Of a stretch of 64,000 nt of DNA, positions 18,806 through 27,896 are shown piece by piece. The notes beneath the pieces were generated by a model. It was not told the origin of the DNA and did not search any database. It saw only the letters and a program-made list of their open reading frames with translations. The translations under genes were made by a program, and so were the position numbers. The DNA lies in the NCBI RefSeq assembly GCF_000952155.1, contig NZ_JYON01000015.1:56905-120904 (forward strand), given 5' to 3'. How positions within the stretch are numbered: position 1 is the stretch's first letter; the number at the start of each line of letters is the position of its first letter. The stretch is from Aliterella atlantica CENA595. GTDB taxonomy: Bacteria; Cyanobacteriota; Cyanobacteriia; Cyanobacteriales; Chroococcidiopsidaceae.

Positions 18806-19219
18806 TTAAGTGAGAACAGCAGGCTTCTCTCTCCCTCCAAGGAGTGCCTCAATGCTCCAGACTCCCGATCCTTGGGCGGCAATGTAGAGAAAGAGAAAAC
18901 AGTAAAGGACGGCTAATTCCCCTTGATTGAGGATCGGTAGAAAACCTTGCGGAAAGTGCATCACGAAGTAGCAAACCGCCATTCCACCACTGGCAATGAA
19001 CGCTGCATAGCTTGCTACAAGTCCTAGCGCAATCAGCAATCCGCAAACGAGTTCGAGAGTTGCGCCCACTCCCAGCAGTGAAGCTAAGGGAACAGGAGAT
19101 TTGTCACCCGGTATGCCAAATACTTTCTGGCTGCCATGCATGGCGAACATCAGACCTGCGAAGATTCGTCGTAAAGTTGCATAAAGATACGGTGAATACT
19201 GCTTGAGAAACCGTTCCAT
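18806..19219 (-). CDS. DoxX family membrane protein (copy 1)
   Basis: A 137-aa, four-helix inner-membrane protein of the DoxX family, linked in other bacteria to thiosulfate/quinone redox chemistry and oxidative-stress complexes. Motifs are GLMFAMHGSQKVFGIPG near the N terminus and LELVCGLLIALG in helix two. It is very close in sequence and identical in length to a second DoxX gene at 36521-36934. It stands upstream of the small membrane protein and downstream of the FMN reductase on the same strand. Function here is inferred from family only. Confidence 0.88.
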   Translation of the reverse strand: MERFLKQYSPYLYATLRRIFAGLMFAMHGSQKVFGIPGDKSPVPLASLLGVGATLELVCGLLIALGLVASYAAFIASGGMAVCYFVMHFPQGFLPILNQGELAVLYCFLFLYIAAQGSGVWSIEALLGGREKPAVLT

Positions 19220-19316
19220 TGTTAAATACCTCTACGTTTTCAATAAGACAGCTTTAAATAGAGACTGGAAAGCTATCTTTCTTGGCAGCGACGAACTGAT
19301 TTGATGAACGTGACAG

Positions 19317-19898
19317 CTATCCATTCAGCTTTGTCACAACTGCTGCAACCTTTGCTCCGATTTTTTCGATCGCTTCTTGCTGCTGTGAGTTTTTCAGCGT
19401 TCCATCTGGATTAAATGCCTCATGCGCTCCCATCACTGCAAACTGATCGGGCAATACCAAAACTTGAATATTGCCGAGCAGCGATCGCAAATGCACCAAA
19501 CCTCTTAATCCGCCTAAGCCGCCTGGTGACGCACTCATAATGCCTGCTACCTTATCGAGAAAAGCAGCTAATATTGGCTCATCTCCGCACGGGCGCGATG
19601 CCCAGTCGATCGCATTTTTGAGCAAGGGTGTAATCGAGCTATTGTATTCCGGCGAAGCAATGAGAAAGCCTTGATGAGATTTCATCAGTTCCTTCAGCTT
19701 CATCGCATTTTCAGGAATACCCTGCTCAGATTCTAGGTCTTCGTCATACAGAGGAAGTGGCAGATCTCGAAGATCGAGGTAAGTGACATCGGCTCCTGCC
19801 GCTCTTGCTCCATTTGCTGCAATTTGCACAATGCGCTTATTGAAAGAGTCTTTCCGGGCACTGCCTGCAAACGCCAAAATTCGAGGAGAATCGCTCAT
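19317..19898 (-). CDS. NAD(P)H-dependent FMN reductase
   Basis: A 193-aa flavodoxin-like quinone or chromate/FMN reductase. The phosphate-binding loop GSARKDSFNKRIV (residues 12-24) and the flavin-contact motif SPEYNSSITPLLKNAIDWAS are both present, as is the SPGGLGGLRG loop. Such enzymes supply reduced flavin to monooxygenases or reduce quinones by two electrons. In this island it may support aromatic or sulfonate metabolism. ATG at 19898. Confidence 0.9.
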   Translation of the reverse strand: MSDSPRILAFAGSARKDSFNKRIVQIAANGARAAGADVTYLDLRDLPLPLYDEDLESEQGIPENAMKLKELMKSHQGFLIASPEYNSSITPLLKNAIDWASRPCGDEPILAAFLDKVAGIMSASPGGLGGLRGLVHLRSLLGNIQVLVLPDQFAVMGAHEAFNPDGTLKNSQQQEAIEKIGAKVAAVVTKLNG

Positions 19899-19958
19899 AG
19901 TCAGGGGAATTGGTAATTGTTAGTTTAATGATGTGGCAATTAAAACGGTTGCGATCGC

Positions 19959-20254
19959 TTAACGATAGACAAGTCCGCCGTCAATCAGCGGAGCCTGACC
20001 CGTCATGTAATCTGAATCCGGTCCTGCTAGGTAGGAAACGAAGGCGGCGACATCTTCAGGCGTTTGTGCCCGCCCCAGCGCGATGCCACCCACAAACTTG
20101 TCGTAGCTCTCGCCGATTTTGGCTCCCGTGATTTCAGCCATACGCCGATCGCTCTCAATCTACATACGCCGTCCTTCGCCAGCCTTAGAGCGATCGCGCG
20201 CCCGATTCCTTGTCCGGCACCCGTGATAAGAGCGAATTTACCGTTAATACTCAT
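19959..20254 (-). pseudogene. acetoin reductase-like SDR with large internal deletion
   Basis: The first 29 codons (from ATG at 20254, KFALITGAGQGIGRAIALRL) are the nucleotide-binding start of a classical SDR. The last 60 codons (…GIALGRAQTPEDVAAFVSYL…SDYMTGQAPLIDGGLVYR) are the C terminus of an acetoin reductase/2,3-butanediol dehydrogenase-like SDR. The middle, including the YxxxK catalytic region, is missing, and the two parts are in different frames with a stop at the join near 20155. An intact gene would be about 250 codons, so roughly 450 bases have been lost. Non-functional. Confidence 0.87.
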
Positions 20255-20398
20255 CTTAAGCTTCTCCTGATAGTTATGTCTTTACTGCAAATTTCGTAAA
20301 TTCTTGTAAATAGCATCTTCTTTTGCCTATGCTCCGCAATGTCATATTGTCTTTTTCTATCCAATGAATTCTTGAGCGATCTGCCTTTGCAAGCTTTG

Positions 20399-20436
20399 TT
20401 TGGTACCTAGGTTTTGCCCCTGTTCTAAGTACCAAA
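20399..20436. terminator. hairpin at the end of the sulfatase-maturase operon
   Basis: TTTGGTACCTAG pairs with CTAAGTACCAAA (11 of 12) around a 13-14 base loop. The right arm includes the maturase stop codon. No long T-run follows on either strand, so it is a terminator-like stem rather than a textbook terminator. Confidence 0.4.
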
Positions 20437-21675
20437 TCCAACAGGTTTGCGCTTCACTTTTTGTTCTTGCCCTGGTAGCAATCCCATGACTTCATCGGCA
20501 TAGCGACCCTGACGCAGCAAATCCGCCATCATCTGCATCGGTTGGGTAATATGGTTAAAAAATGCTCGATAGCCAGCGCACAGATAGTTCAGCCCAGATT
20601 CTCCATCGGGAGTGGTGATAAAGCGATTTTTTGGGCAACCGCCATTGCAAGCAAAACGAACTTCACACTGGCGACAGTATTGCGGTAATGAGTCATGTTT
20701 AGCTTGTCCAAACTGACGTTGCTGCTCGGATGCTACCAGTTCCAGCATCGATGTTTCTTGAATATTGCCTAACTTATAGTCTGGTTCTACAAAGTGATCG
20801 CAGCAATAGAGATCGCCATTGTGTTCCAAAGCGAGGGCTTGACCACAAGTTTTAGCAAAAATGCAAACTCCTGGTGTGACCCCAACCCAGTTTGCTAACG
20901 CTGCATCGAAGTGCTGGATAAAGACTGTTCCGACATCTCGACGCACCCATTCATCGAATACGGTAATCAAGAACTGCCCAAACTGCTCTGGTTTTACCGA
21001 TCGCTCTGTCACCCGATTTCCCGCCTGAACTAGAGTAGAGCCGTCCTCATTCATGCGCTCCACGATTGGAATAAATTGAATATGTCTGGCTTTTAACTTG
21101 TCCCGGAAAAAGCGGTAGACCTCCAACGGACAATCGCCATTGGCTGCATTCACCGTACAGAGAATGTTGAAATCAACATTGTGCTGCTTGAGAATTTTCC
21201 AGCCCTGCATCACGCGAGCAAAGCTACCCCGTCCTTGTTTATCAACGCGATAAGCATCATGAAGGTGTTGAGATCCATCGATGCTCAACCCGATTAGGAA
21301 GTTGTGCTGCTTGAAGAAACGCCCCCATTGATCGTCTAGGCGAGTGCCGTTCGTTTGCAGTGTATGGATCGCGGTTTGCCCTGGTTTTTTATATTTTTCA
21401 ACCAGGTTAACCGCATGACGGAAGAACTCCAGTCCCATCAACGTGGGTTCACCTCCTTGCCAAGCTACGGTAACTTCAGGGGTGCAATGAGCTTCTAGAA
21501 GCTGTTGGATGTAAGTTTCTAGCAGGTCGTCCGTCATCCGAAACTTACTGCCAGGATATAGCTGTTCTTTGGCTAAGAAGAAACAGTATTGGCAGTCTAG
21601 ATTGCAGATTGCACCCGTCGGTTTTGCCAGGAGGTGAAATGCAGAAGGAACCTGCTGAGAAAGGGTAGGCAACAT
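20425..21675 (-). CDS. anaerobic-type sulfatase-maturating radical SAM enzyme
   Basis: A radical SAM/SPASM protein of 416 aa that converts a cysteine or serine of a sulfatase to formylglycine without oxygen. The SAM-cluster motif CNLDCQYC is at residues 24-31 and is followed by FFLAKEQLYPGS, typical of anSME. The C-terminal SPASM cysteines are seen in the CIFAKTCG, CCDHF and CRQCEVRFACNGGCPKNRF segments. It lies 60 bases after the arylsulfatase gene on the same strand, so enzyme and activator form a unit. The start is an ATG at 21675. Confidence 0.94.
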   Translation of the reverse strand: MLPTLSQQVPSAFHLLAKPTGAICNLDCQYCFFLAKEQLYPGSKFRMTDDLLETYIQQLLEAHCTPEVTVAWQGGEPTLMGLEFFRHAVNLVEKYKKPGQTAIHTLQTNGTRLDDQWGRFFKQHNFLIGLSIDGSQHLHDAYRVDKQGRGSFARVMQGWKILKQHNVDFNILCTVNAANGDCPLEVYRFFRDKLKARHIQFIPIVERMNEDGSTLVQAGNRVTERSVKPEQFGQFLITVFDEWVRRDVGTVFIQHFDAALANWVGVTPGVCIFAKTCGQALALEHNGDLYCCDHFVEPDYKLGNIQETSMLELVASEQQRQFGQAKHDSLPQYCRQCEVRFACNGGCPKNRFITTPDGESGLNYLCAGYRAFFNHITQPMQMMADLLRQGRYADEVMGLLPGQEQKVKRKPVGFGT

Positions 21676-21735
21676 GGCTTCGTGTGAATTGAGACTGGAG
21701 ATTGTCTAAAATCTGGTACGGAAAGGGGTAATCGG

Positions 21736-24069
21736 TTACTGAATAGCCATTGCAATTTCTGTCTTTGCAGCGCGATCGTCAACCGTTGCACCACTTAAGT
21801 TTACTAGCACTCGCTCGATCGTCCCTGTGAAGGTAAAGGGAGATTCATACGCATCCGAAACAGGACTAATTGTATCGCAACCCACATCGAAGGTTTCGTT
21901 GAAGGTAAACCAATAGGGAACCTGCTTCTCAAATCGACCTTCGCCCACAATCTTCTCACCGATTCGGAGCTTGACATTGCCACCTGTACCAGGTTTGCCT
22001 TCCTCATCTACAGTGACTTCAGCAGAGACCCTGTACTGTCCTGGAGAAAGCGATTCTGTTGAAGAAACGCGATAGCGATCGCTCGTGAACCAGTTATGCT
22101 CCCAGTGCAGCTTGTTGTCTTTGATAAACAAGGTATAACCAGCAGCTAACCCTCCACAGGCAACCAGTACGCCCTCTGCTCCCCCTTCGGGAATCACAAT
22201 TTCCGCTGCTAAAGTGTGGTGAACATTTTTGGTGTTCGGGGAAGAGGCTTCAGGCAATCGAATGGTATTCGGGAGATAAACAAATTGCTGTTTGCCTTTG
22301 ATATAGCTAGGGCGAAGGTTAGCATCGGCGCGATTGGCAAAGCGATCGTCGAGCGGTAGCACATTGTACTTTGCCGCTTCTACCATGAACAGATCTTGTA
22401 ACTCCCGCAGTTTCCCAGGATTTTGACTTGCGAGGTCATTTGCTTGAGAGAAATCCCGCTCGATGTTGTATAGCTCCCAGATGTCATTCTCGAAAGAAGT
22501 ACCGCCAGAAGACTGCCAGGGGAGTTTACCCCTGCGACAGCCTGCCACCCATCCGTTGTGATAGAGTGCCCGATTGCTTAGAATCTCGAAGTATTGAGTG
22601 GTGCGGCGACTTGGTGCAGTTTTATTATCCCAGGTGTAAACCATTGATGTGCCCTCGATCGGTCTTTGCGGCACGCCATTTACCTCGCGCGGTTCGGGAA
22701 TACCCGCCACTTCTAAGATCGTCGGAGCAAGGTCGATCGCATGATGAAATTGCGATCGCAAGCCCCCTTTGTCCTCGATCCTTGCTGGGTAAGATATCAC
22801 CATCGGATTGCGGGTTCCCCCAAAGTGAGACGCAATTTGCTTCATCCACTGGAACGGTGACGAACCTGCCCAGCCCCAAGCAACCGGATAGTTGTTTTCA
22901 AAACGAGAACTACCGATCTCATCAATGTGCTTCAGCATGGTACTGACATCATCCGGGAATCCCTGCATCGACTTCATCCCGTTTAGGGTTCCGGTGAGGG
23001 AGCCTTCAGGACTGGGACCGTTATCACCCACTATATAGACAATCAGGGTATTCTCGCGCAGATTCATCGCTTCCAGCGTATCGACGACCTTGCCAATCTG
23101 CGCGTCTACGTGTTCCACGAATCCAGCAAATACTTCTTGCATTCGAGCATAGAGACGCTTTTCATCCGCAGAACAGTCCTCCCAAGCAGGAATAGAATCA
23201 GGTCGCGGCGTGAGTTGGGTATCCGGTGGAATCACACCGAGTTGCTTTTGACGCTCAAAAGTGACTTCACGCTGCCGATCCCACCCGCGATCGAATTTGC
23301 CTTTGTAGCGATCTGCCCATTCTTTCGGAACATGGTGAGGAGAATGACCCGCACCCGGTGCCCAGTAAGCAAAAAAGGGTTTATCGGGTGCGGCAGCTTT
23401 CTGTTGAGCAATCCAACTAATACATTTTTCCGCCATGCCTTCTGAGAGATGCCAGTTTGGGTCATCCTGCGGCTTTTGGGTTGGCGTTGTGTTTTCGTAC
23501 AAGGGAGGATTCCAATTATCTGTCTCCCCGCCGTGGAAGCCCCACCAATGCTCGAAGCCTAAGCCCGTTGCCCAGCGATCGAACGGTCCCGCAACACTCG
23601 TTTCATAAGTGGGTGTCAGGTGCCACTTGCCAAAAGCAGCCGTGTTGTAGCCATTCTGTTTGAGAATCTCAGCAATGCAGGCGCAGTCCTTTGGGATTCT
23701 ACCGTCATACCCTGGATATCCGGTTGCCATTTCCATCACGACTCCGGTATGAGCAGAATGGTGGTTGCGTCCAGTCAATAGCGCTGCACGAGTCGGAGAA
23801 CACAGGGCAGTTGTGTGGAAGCAGTTGTAGCGTAATCCTGTATCTGCTAATTTTTGTAAGGTCGGCATATTGATAGGACCGCCAAAGGTGCTAGCGTGTC
23901 CAAAGCCGACATCATCGAGCAAAATCACGAGAACATTCGGTGCATCCTCTGGTGCAGAGGGCATTGCGAGAACGTCAGGTTGAGAATCAGTGTAAGTAAT
24001 GCCAATCTGTCCCTGAAACTTGTGAGGCGGTAGCGGCAGTCGATCGGAGCGATTTGTGGAATCTACCAT
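21736..24069 (-). CDS. arylsulfatase
   Basis: A type I sulfatase of 777 aa that hydrolyses sulfate esters. The formylglycine site is CSPTR (Cys90), followed by AALLTGRNHH. Metal ligands are visible in VILLDDVGFG (Asp52/53) and VGDNGPS. No signal peptide is seen, so it is probably cytoplasmic, consistent with import of the ester. The C-terminal 180 residues form the extra beta domain of long PAS-type arylsulfatases. The ATG at 24069 has AGGAG nine bases upstream; the longer frame to 24105 has none. The maturase gene directly downstream supports an active, co-expressed enzyme. Confidence 0.95.
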   Translation of the reverse strand: MVDSTNRSDRLPLPPHKFQGQIGITYTDSQPDVLAMPSAPEDAPNVLVILLDDVGFGHASTFGGPINMPTLQKLADTGLRYNCFHTTALCSPTRAALLTGRNHHSAHTGVVMEMATGYPGYDGRIPKDCACIAEILKQNGYNTAAFGKWHLTPTYETSVAGPFDRWATGLGFEHWWGFHGGETDNWNPPLYENTTPTQKPQDDPNWHLSEGMAEKCISWIAQQKAAAPDKPFFAYWAPGAGHSPHHVPKEWADRYKGKFDRGWDRQREVTFERQKQLGVIPPDTQLTPRPDSIPAWEDCSADEKRLYARMQEVFAGFVEHVDAQIGKVVDTLEAMNLRENTLIVYIVGDNGPSPEGSLTGTLNGMKSMQGFPDDVSTMLKHIDEIGSSRFENNYPVAWGWAGSSPFQWMKQIASHFGGTRNPMVISYPARIEDKGGLRSQFHHAIDLAPTILEVAGIPEPREVNGVPQRPIEGTSMVYTWDNKTAPSRRTTQYFEILSNRALYHNGWVAGCRRGKLPWQSSGGTSFENDIWELYNIERDFSQANDLASQNPGKLRELQDLFMVEAAKYNVLPLDDRFANRADANLRPSYIKGKQQFVYLPNTIRLPEASSPNTKNVHHTLAAEIVIPEGGAEGVLVACGGLAAGYTLFIKDNKLHWEHNWFTSDRYRVSSTESLSPGQYRVSAEVTVDEEGKPGTGGNVKLRIGEKIVGEGRFEKQVPYWFTFNETFDVGCDTISPVSDAYESPFTFTGTIERVLVNLSGATVDDRAAKTEIAMAIQ

Positions 24070-24303
24070 TAAGTGTCTCCTGATAAATGTGCAATCCGAC
24101 AACAATAAACAGGGATTTTGTCTGCTCGGATTTTCAGGTAAATAGCCAACAGAATATTCTTAGCTAACTGTGTAATAATTAACTAAACATCTAACTGTAG
24201 AATGAGATCTGCATCGCGCTAAATATCTTGTAAATAGTGTCTCTTTTAACAGGTTGCCTTAATTATCGTCAAGACTATTCTGACTTGCTCATATTTTGTT
24301 GAG

Positions 24304-25737
24304 ATGGTATTTAGCGGCTCGTCATATCATCTGGCTCTATGGAGTCGCTGTAGTTATTACGATGCTAATCGTCATACTCAAGAAAAGGTCTATCCCCTGA
24401 AAGACCTCAGCCATCAAGTTAACCTGATACAGTCTAACGATACCTGGCAATTTGTGCGGGAAGCTATGGCTTGGACAGATATTATTCTTTTCGTTGCAGT
24501 CCTAATTATCGCGTGGTTAATTTTGTATCTACGAGGGGTATTTGAACCTAAAGTACAGTACCGCTCCGATCGTCGCTTAGTGTTGAGCGATGCAAATTTT
24601 CTGCCACTGTTAATGGGCTTCTCGCAATCGCTTGCGACTCAAGCCCACATCTGTGGATTCTGGTCGCAGCCGCATCAAATTTATGCAGCACGGTTAGCGG
24701 CGATCCGAAAAGCACAACACATCATTCAGTTTGAAACCTTTTTCATGACACCGGGAGCGCGTGCCAATGAGTTTGCGGACGCATTAATCGAGCGATCGCA
24801 AAGTGGCGTTCGCGTCCAAGTTCTAGTCGATCGCATTGGCACGCATAAAATGTCGTTTTCCTACTGGAAACGGCTTAGGGCGGCTGGCGTTGAGGTGCGC
24901 TTCTTTCATCCCTTTAAATTGAAAGCCCCCTTGCAATATCTCAGCCGCAGCCATCGCAAACTATTGATCGTTGATGGAACAGTCGCCTTCATTGGTGGAA
25001 TGGGTGTGTCAGATAACTGGGACGGCGATCCCAAAATCGGAGACACAGCGCCTTGGCTGGATTGCGAAATCGAGTTAGAAAACGCTATTGTGCCTGTTCT
25101 TGTAGGCATCTTTCTGCGGCACTGGCTTTATGAGGATGGCAAGGCGAGTGGAGGATATTTTCCCCCGCAGCAATCTTCTGTTGAGGCAAAGTCAATGCTG
25201 GTTATTCCTCACGATGCCGAGAGTAAGATTTCGTCGATTAACGCCCTATTTTGGTTCAGCCTGCAAGCTGCACAGCAGCGAATTTGGATTGCTAGCCCTT
25301 ACTTCATTTTGGATCGCAATACTCGTACTGCCCTGATTCAAGCTAAAAAGCGCGGTGTGGATGTGCGGATCGTGACAACTAGCGCCCGCAACGACAAGCC
25401 GCCCGTTTACTATGCTGCTCGCGAACGCTATCGGCATCTTCTATCTGCTGAAATTGCAATTTACGAATACCAACCCAGCATGATCCACGCCAAACTGATG
25501 TTAGTCGATCGCGATTGGATTAGCTTGGGTAGTGCAAATTTCGATCCTCGCAGCTTTTATCACAACGATGAATTAAATCTGGCGTGGTTCGATCCAGACT
25601 TTGCACCAACCGTTGAAAAATTGCTTCAGGGCGCTTTTGAAAAGAGCAATCGTATTGAGCGGTCAACCTGGCAAAAACGACCCTGGTGGCAAAAATTGAT
25701 AGGTCAATCCTTCCTCCTACTACGGTGGCAACTCTAG
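24304..25737 (+). CDS. cardiolipin synthase-like phospholipase D family protein
   Basis: A membrane-anchored PLD-superfamily enzyme, most like cardiolipin synthase, joining two phosphatidylglycerol molecules. One N-terminal helix (about 58-77) is followed by two HKD motifs, SHRKLLIVDGTVAFIGG (His217, Lys219, Asp224) and IHAKLMLVDRDWISLGSANFD near residue 396. At 477 aa it has the usual size. The first 55 residues are not typical, so the true start may be an internal methionine before the helix. It is transcribed away from the sulfatase and convergent with the glucose dehydrogenase gene. Confidence 0.9.
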   Translation: MVFSGSSYHLALWSRCSYYDANRHTQEKVYPLKDLSHQVNLIQSNDTWQFVREAMAWTDIILFVAVLIIAWLILYLRGVFEPKVQYRSDRRLVLSDANFLPLLMGFSQSLATQAHICGFWSQPHQIYAARLAAIRKAQHIIQFETFFMTPGARANEFADALIERSQSGVRVQVLVDRIGTHKMSFSYWKRLRAAGVEVRFFHPFKLKAPLQYLSRSHRKLLIVDGTVAFIGGMGVSDNWDGDPKIGDTAPWLDCEIELENAIVPVLVGIFLRHWLYEDGKASGGYFPPQQSSVEAKSMLVIPHDAESKISSINALFWFSLQAAQQRIWIASPYFILDRNTRTALIQAKKRGVDVRIVTTSARNDKPPVYYAARERYRHLLSAEIAIYEYQPSMIHAKLMLVDRDWISLGSANFDPRSFYHNDELNLAWFDPDFAPTVEKLLQGAFEKSNRIERSTWQKRPWWQKLIGQSFLLLRWQL

Positions 25738-25861
25738 CACAAGGGATAAATTCATATCTTCAACATCTTTGGAAAGAACCTATAGCTCGACCTATGGACA
25801 CCTCGAAAAATATAATTGTGTATTCAATCCAAAATCGAAAATACCTGCATCCAAAGTCAAA

Positions 25862-26668
25862 TTATGCTGACCACGCTTCTCGGAAATCGGCATAGAGAGT
25901 CAGCCCTCCGTCAATAAATAAAGTTTGTCCTGTGATGTAAGCAGCCTCCTCAGATGCCAGAAAAGCAACCGCAGCAGCCATCTCCTCTGCCGTTCCAGCA
26001 CGACCCATAGGAATATGACTTTCTACAACTGCTTTCTGTTGTGGGTCGTTTACCCAAGCTTCGTTAATTGGCGTAATGGTGGCTCCAGGCGCGATCGCAT
26101 TGACGCGAATTCCACGCTCGGCATACTCTAGCGCCAGTGTTTTCGTCAGATTTTCCACTCCCCCTTTGCTGATTGAATAGCTAGCATAAAAAGGTCGAGG
26201 AATCTTTTCGTGAACGCTAGAGACATTGATAATAATGCCACGATTTCGAGACAGGAAATGCTTAATGGCTTCACGCGCACATAAGAAAGCACCGCGAAGA
26301 TTTACAGACAACACGTTATCAAAATCGAGGGTAGGAATTTCATGCGATGGACACTCTAGCTGAATTCCGGCATTGTTGATGAGAATATCCAAGCTGCCAA
26401 ATTGCTCGACAACCGCATTCACCATCTCGATAATATCTGCTTCTTGAGAAACATCACCTTGAACGAGTAGCGATTTCACGCCGCATTCTTCAACTTGTCC
26501 GCAAGCTTTTTGCATTGCTATTTCTTCTGTTTCTTCGGCACCTTCAGGACTCTTGCGGTAGTTGATGGCAATATTGCAACCTTCAGTAGCTAGTCGAATT
26601 GCGATCGCTTGCCCAATGCCGGAACTAGCTCCGGTAATTAGTGCATTTTTCCCTGCTAATCCTTGCAT
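25862..26668 (-). CDS. SDR, glucose 1-dehydrogenase-like
   Basis: A classical short-chain dehydrogenase of 268 aa with TGASSGIGQAIA at residues 13-24, the INNAGIQ motif, the Ser…Tyr-x-x-x-Lys active site (NVSSV…YASYSISKGG) and a C-terminal GQTLFIDGGLTL. Sequence features fit the glucose 1-dehydrogenase group, oxidising glucose to gluconolactone with NAD(P). AGGAGAAG precedes the ATG at 26668. The gene upstream on the same strand is a gluconolactonase-like protein, which would open the lactone, supporting the call. Confidence 0.82.
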   Translation of the reverse strand: MQGLAGKNALITGASSGIGQAIAIRLATEGCNIAINYRKSPEGAEETEEIAMQKACGQVEECGVKSLLVQGDVSQEADIIEMVNAVVEQFGSLDILINNAGIQLECPSHEIPTLDFDNVLSVNLRGAFLCAREAIKHFLSRNRGIIINVSSVHEKIPRPFYASYSISKGGVENLTKTLALEYAERGIRVNAIAPGATITPINEAWVNDPQQKAVVESHIPMGRAGTAEEMAAAVAFLASEEAAYITGQTLFIDGGLTLYADFREAWSA

Positions 26669-26840
26669 TACAAGTCTTCTCCTAAAAACACGACAGGAAC
26701 GCTTTCAACGATGACTAAGTAACTCGACGATAGTTGATACCTTACGAAGTGTATTAAACACTGATAGAAATGCAATTTTGATGATTCATAGATTTATCTT
26801 GAACTCTTTAAAGATTAAAAATGTCTGCCAATGGTTATGT

Positions 26841-27725
26841 TCATATCGAATCATCAAACCGATGAGCTGGCATTCCGGGGAAAACTGTTGAGAGGCGAAA
26901 CAAATCACCTGCAAAGAATCCTTGTTGAATTTCTTTTTGACTTAGCCCAACTGATGCAGAGGTGATATAAAGATCGGTTAGATCGGTGCCTCCAAAAGTG
27001 GGACAGGTAGGACGCTGCACTGGCATTTTCACCTGGAGTATTTCTTGCCCTATTGAATTGAAGCAGACAATACACCAACCATCCCAGAGTGCAGACCAGA
27101 GATTCCCTTGCCGATCGATCGCTAGCCCATCAGGTTCTACTGCTTCATTACTTAGGTCAACCACTATACGGCGATCGCTAATTGAACCGCTTTGCGGATC
27201 GAAGCGATAGGCAAAAATTTTGTGTTGAGCCGAGTCAGTTAGGTAAAAAGTTGCTCCATCTGGACTCCAACCTAGCCCGTTAGAAATAGTTAACCCTGTT
27301 TCCATTAGGTGCAGGGAACCATCTGGATCGTAGCGGTAGAGGGCTGCTTGTCCTGGTATTTCGCTGACGGAGCCAATCCAAAAGCGTCCTTGAGGATCGC
27401 ATTTGCCATCATTGAAGCGGGTATCGGGATGGGGAAATTCAATTTGGTACAAGTGTTCTATGCTTCCTATCTGGAGATCTAGGAATACGAGGCGATCGCG
27501 CAGAGCCACCAGTAATCGATCTTTGCCAGAGCAAGCGATCGCGCTAACTACGCTGTCTAGGTCGAAGTAGCGATCGCGTCCGCTAGTGGGGTCAAACTCA
27601 TGCACTCGCTGGTTGTAAACGTCCACCCAGTAGAGCCGTTGATTAGTCTCATCCCAAAGAGGACATTCCCCTAAACGGGCGCGAGCAGAAAGAACATTTT
27701 GAACCGATGATTGGATTAAAGTCAT
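26841..27725 (-). CDS. SMP-30/gluconolactonase family protein
   Basis: A six-bladed beta-propeller of 294 aa that hydrolyses sugar lactones such as glucono-1,5-lactone with one metal ion. Typical blocks are LGECPLWDETNQRLYWVDV (the metal Glu near residue 19), FNDGKCDPQGRFWIGS and GLGWSPDGATFYLTDS. It lies 172 bases upstream of the glucose dehydrogenase gene on the same strand. Together they would turn glucose into gluconate. There is no signal peptide, so it acts in the cytoplasm. Confidence 0.88.
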   Translation of the reverse strand: MTLIQSSVQNVLSARARLGECPLWDETNQRLYWVDVYNQRVHEFDPTSGRDRYFDLDSVVSAIACSGKDRLLVALRDRLVFLDLQIGSIEHLYQIEFPHPDTRFNDGKCDPQGRFWIGSVSEIPGQAALYRYDPDGSLHLMETGLTISNGLGWSPDGATFYLTDSAQHKIFAYRFDPQSGSISDRRIVVDLSNEAVEPDGLAIDRQGNLWSALWDGWCIVCFNSIGQEILQVKMPVQRPTCPTFGGTDLTDLYITSASVGLSQKEIQQGFFAGDLFRLSTVFPGMPAHRFDDSI

Positions 27726-27896
27726 GGATAGTTACCCTATTTTATACAAGTAATTTACAGGGAACCAAACCAATTCCCAGCAGTTGGAGGTGTTACCAAA
27801 TATGCTGTCGGTCAATTCTCCCAGTCTTTCTTCTGCTGTCATCCATCTTTCAAAACAGCCCGTGCTTGATGCAATGCAAACCTTCTACCTTTTCAG

